In this document: positions 60,991-64,000 of the stretch, in pieces | How the letters are laid out: the number at the start of each line of letters is the position of its first letter | Numbering within the stretch: position 1 is the first letter of the stretch | Assembly (NCBI RefSeq): GCF_052119585.1 | Contig: NZ_JBGQOJ010000003.1 | Location: 124,001-188,000 of the forward strand | Length of the DNA: 64,000 nucleotides | Reading direction: 5' to 3' | Origin: JBGQOJ01 sp052119585 | GTDB taxonomy: Bacteria > Pseudomonadota > Alphaproteobacteria > Rhodobacterales > Rhodobacteraceae | The notes under the pieces: model-generated | Database searches by the model: none | Told to the model about the DNA's origin: nothing | Seen by the model: the letters and a program-made list of their open reading frames with translations, nothing else | Translations under genes and position numbers: made by a program

Positions 60991-62493
60991 ATGACCACCG
61001 AACTGACCCATTACATCAACGGCAAGCACGTCAAAGGCACCTCGGGCCGCTTTGCCGATGTGTTCAACCCCGCAACCGGCGAAGTGCAAGGACGCGTGCC
61101 GCTGGCGTCCGCATCCGAACTGGATCACGCCGTGGCCGAGGCCGCAAAGGCGCAGGTCAAATGGGGTTCCACCAACCCGCAGCGCCGCGCCCGCGTGATG
61201 ATGGAATTCGTCCGCCTTCTGAACCGCGACATGGATAAGCTGGCCGAGGCGCTGTCGCGCGAGCACGGAAAAACCATCCCCGATGCCAAGGGCGACATCC
61301 AGCGCGGCCTAGAGGTGATCGAGTTCTGCATCGGCGCGCCGCACCTGCTGAAGGGAGAATTCACCGACGCCGCAGGCCCCGGCATCGACATGTATTCCAT
61401 GCGTCAGGCCCTGGGCGTTGTTGCAGGCATCACGCCCTTCAACTTTCCCGCGATGATCCCGATGTGGAAATTCGGCCCCGCCCTTGCCTGCGGCAACGCC
61501 TTCATCTTGAAACCGTCAGAGCGTGATCCGTCCGTGCCGTTGATGCTGGCCGAACTGATGTCCGAGGCCGGCCTGCCCGATGGCGTGCTACAGGTCGTCA
61601 ATGGCGACAAGGAAGCGGTCGATGCGATCCTTGACAACGAAACCGTTCAGGCCATCGGCTTTGTCGGCTCGACCCCAATCGCGCATTACATCTACTCGCG
61701 CGGCTGTGCGGCCGGCAAGCGCGTCCAGTGCTTTGGCGGCGCCAAGAACCACATGATCATCATGCCCGACGCCGATCTGGATCAGGCCGCCGACGCGCTG
61801 ATCGGTGCCGGTTATGGCGCGGCGGGCGAACGCTGCATGGCGATCTCTGTCGCCGTGCCCGTGGGCGACGTAACGGCGGATGCCCTGATAGAGCGTCTGA
61901 TCCCGCGCATCGAAAAGCTTAAGGTCGGGCCATACACTGCGGGCGACGACGTCGACTACGGCCCCGTTGTGACCGCCGCCGCCAAGAAAAACATCCTTGG
62001 CCTTGTGCAGTCCGGCATCGACCAGGGCGCCAAGCTTGTCGTCGATGGCCGCGACTTCAAACTACAAGGCTACGAAGACGGCTTCTTTGTCGGACCGCAC
62101 CTCTTTGACCACGTCACCACCGACATGGACATCTACAAAAAAGAGATATTCGGACCGGTCCTGTCCACCGTCCGCGCCAAAACCTACGAAGAGGCGCTGG
62201 CCTACGCGATGGACCACGAATACGGCAACGGCACCGCGATCTTTACCCGCGACGGCGACACCGCCCGTGACTTTGCATCGCGGATCAACATCGGCATGGT
62301 CGGCATCAACGTGCCGATCCCCGTGCCCTTGGCCTACCACACCTTCGGCGGCTGGAAGAAATCCGGCTTCGGTGACCTGAACCAGCACGGCCCGCACTCG
62401 TTCCTGTTCTACACACGGACAAAGACGGTCACCGCGCGCTGGCCCTCGGGCATCCGTCAGGGCGGCGAGTTCAACTTTAAACCCATGGACTAA
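60991..62493 (+). CDS. mmsA: methylmalonate-semialdehyde dehydrogenase (CoA-acylating)
   Basis: 500-residue CoA-dependent aldehyde dehydrogenase. GVVAGITPFNFPAMIPMWKFGPALACGNAFILKPSERDPS is the cofactor region, GSTPIAHYIYSRG follows, and the catalytic Cys is in GAAGERCMAISVAVPVG. It acts in valine catabolism, and the same family (IolA) removes malonate semialdehyde from inositol breakdown. The acyl-CoA dehydrogenase 0.9 kb downstream favours valine, though this copy could also serve the iol pathway. GGAGG precedes the ATG. Confidence 0.93.
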   Translation: MTTELTHYINGKHVKGTSGRFADVFNPATGEVQGRVPLASASELDHAVAEAAKAQVKWGSTNPQRRARVMMEFVRLLNRDMDKLAEALSREHGKTIPDAKGDIQRGLEVIEFCIGAPHLLKGEFTDAAGPGIDMYSMRQALGVVAGITPFNFPAMIPMWKFGPALACGNAFILKPSERDPSVPLMLAELMSEAGLPDGVLQVVNGDKEAVDAILDNETVQAIGFVGSTPIAHYIYSRGCAAGKRVQCFGGAKNHMIIMPDADLDQAADALIGAGYGAAGERCMAISVAVPVGDVTADALIERLIPRIEKLKVGPYTAGDDVDYGPVVTAAAKKNILGLVQSGIDQGAKLVVDGRDFKLQGYEDGFFVGPHLFDHVTTDMDIYKKEIFGPVLSTVRAKTYEEALAYAMDHEYGNGTAIFTRDGDTARDFASRINIGMVGINVPIPVPLAYHTFGGWKKSGFGDLNQHGPHSFLFYTRTKTVTARWPSGIRQGGEFNFKPMD

Positions 62494-62500
62494 CCCCACC

Positions 62501-62526
62501 GCGCCCCGGCCTGACCGCCGGGGCGC
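62501..62526 (+). terminator. hairpin after mmsA
   Basis: GCGCCCCGG and CCGGGGCGC form a 9-bp stem with an 8-nt loop, 8 nt after the stop. No T-run follows, so it may stabilise the mRNA end rather than terminate. Confidence 0.5.
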
Positions 62527-62645
62527 ATCCCGCCGTTTTCGACACAAATTCGTGAGAACGAATGCATATCCCCTCTCTTGTGTTAACCCCACCGCGTCTT
62601 ACTGGTATGAAGGACGCGTCGAACCATAAAAAGAGGCCGAGGCAT

Positions 62646-63251
62646 ATGACAAATATTACCCGCAGAAACGTGTTTTTCACAGGTCTGGCCGCATCCGCCC
62701 TGCCCTTGCTTGCACCCTCCGTGCTCCGCGCCCAATCCGCGATCCTTGATCAGGCCGACGCCGCTGCTGCCGCCGCAGAGGATACGATCCGCCGCAACAT
62801 CTCCAGCTTCAAAACCCAGGACTGGCGCGACCATTTCGAAACCCTCGGCGTGGCAAGCATCGTCTGCGACACCAAATCCCGCGCCCTGCATTACTGGAAC
62901 CACGACGGCACCGATTACCGCATGTATCCGACAACCGTGCCGATGACCGATGACCTGACGCGCCTTGGCTATACAGAAATCGTGCGCAAAAAGGTCGGCC
63001 CGACATGGACCCCGACCCCCAGCATGCGCGAAAGGGATCCGAACCTGCCCGACATGCTGCCCGCAGGCGGCGAAAACCCCCTTGGCACCCATGCGATGTA
63101 TCTGACATGGCCCGCCTACCTGATTCACGGCACCTACGACACGCGCAAGATCGGTCGCCGGTCGTCGTCGGGCTGCATCGGCCTCTACAATGAAAAAATC
63201 GCAGAACTGTTCGAAATTACGCCGATCGGCACCCAGGTCCGTCTAGTCTGA
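62646..63251 (+). CDS. Tat-exported L,D-transpeptidase (YkuD family)
   Basis: 201-residue periplasmic enzyme. The N-terminus has a twin-arginine signal (NITRRNVFFTGLAASALPLL). The YkuD catalytic motif is at the C-terminal end (HGTYDTRKIGRRSSSGCIGLYN), with catalytic Cys in SSGCIGL and its His in HGT. It forms 3-3 cross-links in peptidoglycan or attaches proteins to it. ATG at 62646; the longer frame upstream would hide the Tat motif. Confidence 0.88.
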   Translation: MTNITRRNVFFTGLAASALPLLAPSVLRAQSAILDQADAAAAAAEDTIRRNISSFKTQDWRDHFETLGVASIVCDTKSRALHYWNHDGTDYRMYPTTVPMTDDLTRLGYTEIVRKKVGPTWTPTPSMRERDPNLPDMLPAGGENPLGTHAMYLTWPAYLIHGTYDTRKIGRRSSSGCIGLYNEKIAELFEITPIGTQVRLV

Positions 63252-63274
63252 CCGCCCTGTCAGCGCGTGCATTC

Positions 63275-63301
63275 GGGCGGCCCATCGGGTCGCCCTTTTT
63301 G
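63275..63301 (+). terminator. rho-independent terminator after the L,D-transpeptidase gene
   Basis: GGGCGGCCC and GGGTCGCCC pair over 9 bp (one G-T) with a 3-nt loop, followed by TTTTT. Confidence 0.9.
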
Positions 63302-63425
63302 TTTGATAAACACCGCGTCCCGTCCACTTTGACGCACCAGAATGTGCCACAATGCCTTGTAAACCACGCGCTGACGTGACTTAATTAAACATGCGTTCAA
63401 TTCTGGTATTTCGGGAGGAAACCCC

Positions 63426-64000
63426 TTGGATTTCGCACTGACAGAAGAACAGACCGCCATTTTCGACATGGCATATGACTTTGGCCAACAGCACATCGCG
63501 CCTCACGCCCGCCAGTGGGAAAAAGACGGCACAATCCCCAAAACCCTCTGGCCCCGACTGGCCGAACTCGGGTTCGGCGGGCTTTATGTGTCCGAAGACA
63601 ACGGCGGCTCCGGTCTGTCGCGCCTTGATGCCACCCTCGTCTTCGAGGCCCTGTCGATGGCTTGCCCCTCTGTCGCGGCCTTCCTCTCGATCCATAACAT
63701 GTGCGCGTCGATGATCGACCGCTTCGGGTCCGACGACCTGAAATCGCGGTATCTCGACGCCGCCCTCAGTATGGAAAAACTGTTCAGCTACTGCCTGACG
63801 GAACCCGCATCCGGCTCCGACGCGGCCTCTCTCACCACCCGCGCCACGCGCAGCGATGACGGGTTTTCCCTGACCGGAACAAAGGCGTTCATCTCGGGTG
63901 GCGGCTATTCCGACGCCTACATCGTCATGGCCCGCACCGGGGGCGACGGCGCAAAAGGCGTGTCAGCCTTCGTCGTCGATGACGGTGCAAAGGGCCTCAG
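63426..64000 (+). CDS. acyl-CoA dehydrogenase, isobutyryl-CoA type (3' end cut off)
   Basis: The first 191 codons of an acyl-CoA dehydrogenase are present. N-terminal MDFALTEEQTAIFDMAYDFG, LYVSEDNGGSGLSRLD, YCLTEPASGSDAASL (FAD and substrate contacts) and FISGGGYSDAYIVMART are typical. TTG start at 63426 with GGGAGGAAA 4 nt upstream. Next to mmsA it is most likely the isobutyryl-CoA dehydrogenase of valine breakdown. The catalytic Glu lies beyond the window. Confidence 0.85.
   Translation, partial: MDFALTEEQTAIFDMAYDFGQQHIAPHARQWEKDGTIPKTLWPRLAELGFGGLYVSEDNGGSGLSRLDATLVFEALSMACPSVAAFLSIHNMCASMIDRFGSDDLKSRYLDAALSMEKLFSYCLTEPASGSDAASLTTRATRSDDGFSLTGTKAFISGGGYSDAYIVMARTGGDGAKGVSAFVVDDGAKGL

Overview
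The window is high-GC DNA from an alphaproteobacterium, almost certainly a Rhodobacteraceae (Roseobacter-group) member. The evidence is gene content and order: a class II, B12-dependent ribonucleotide reductase; trpE beside a PpiD-like isomerase; a trpG-trpD-trpC-moaC-moeA-lexA block; a fused indolepyruvate ferredoxin oxidoreductase; a GAAC-N7-GAAC SOS operator; and a lysozyme/holin pair of the gene transfer agent (GTA) type. I see no insertion sequence, transposase, prophage structural gene, rRNA or CRISPR array. One tRNA (Pro-TGG) is present.

Region 1 (1-10.2 kb) is the accessory, catabolic part. A minus-strand operon reads TIM-barrel isomerase, periplasmic binding protein, permease, single-domain ABC ATPase, iolG and iolC (cut by the window edge). 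A LacI-type regulator lies upstream on the same strand. This is uptake and first-step oxidation of myo-inositol or a related cyclitol. Divergent from it is a plus-strand operon of a membrane di-iron hydroxylase/desaturase (MocD-like), a MocE-type Rieske ferredoxin, a ferredoxin reductase (MocF-like) and a PanB-fold protein that has lost the PanB metal ligands. Together they look like an oxidative system for a substituted inositol, possibly O-demethylation as in rhizopine catabolism, with an uncharacterised fourth component.

Region 2 (10.5-35 kb) is mostly housekeeping: nrdJ, tRNA-Pro, DUF192, a double cold-shock-domain protein, pdxH, fabI, a LysE exporter, gpt, an aminotransferase, ppiD, trpE, a divergent polysaccharide deacetylase, trpGDC-moaC-moeA, lexA with a three-half-site SOS operator, comEC, gltX and gltA.

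Region 3 (35-48.2 kb) holds an enoyl-CoA hydratase and the cytochrome c maturation genes ccmH, ccmF and ccmE. Between ccmE and ccmF sits a tightly overlapping cassette: N-acetylmuramidase, 3-TM holin, a 63-aa BhlA-like one-TM protein, a 40-aa basic peptide and a 141-aa membrane protein. The first two resemble the GTA release lysis genes. Then come argC, murI, an acyltransferase, the 1140-aa indolepyruvate oxidoreductase and a divergent LysR gene with a T-N11-A operator between them.

Region 4 (48.2-64 kb) starts with a candidate RpoH-driven small RNA carrying two CCTCC motifs, followed by purL, bolA, grxD, zapA and its coiled-coil partner, tkt, an orphan membrane protein preceded by a 9-bp tandem repeat, DUF808, two tandem GAPDH genes with different cofactor-site residues around a 47-aa membrane protein, coaD, a CBS-domain protein, a LysR gene, mmsA, a Tat-exported L,D-transpeptidase, and the start of an acyl-CoA dehydrogenase (with mmsA, likely valine catabolism).
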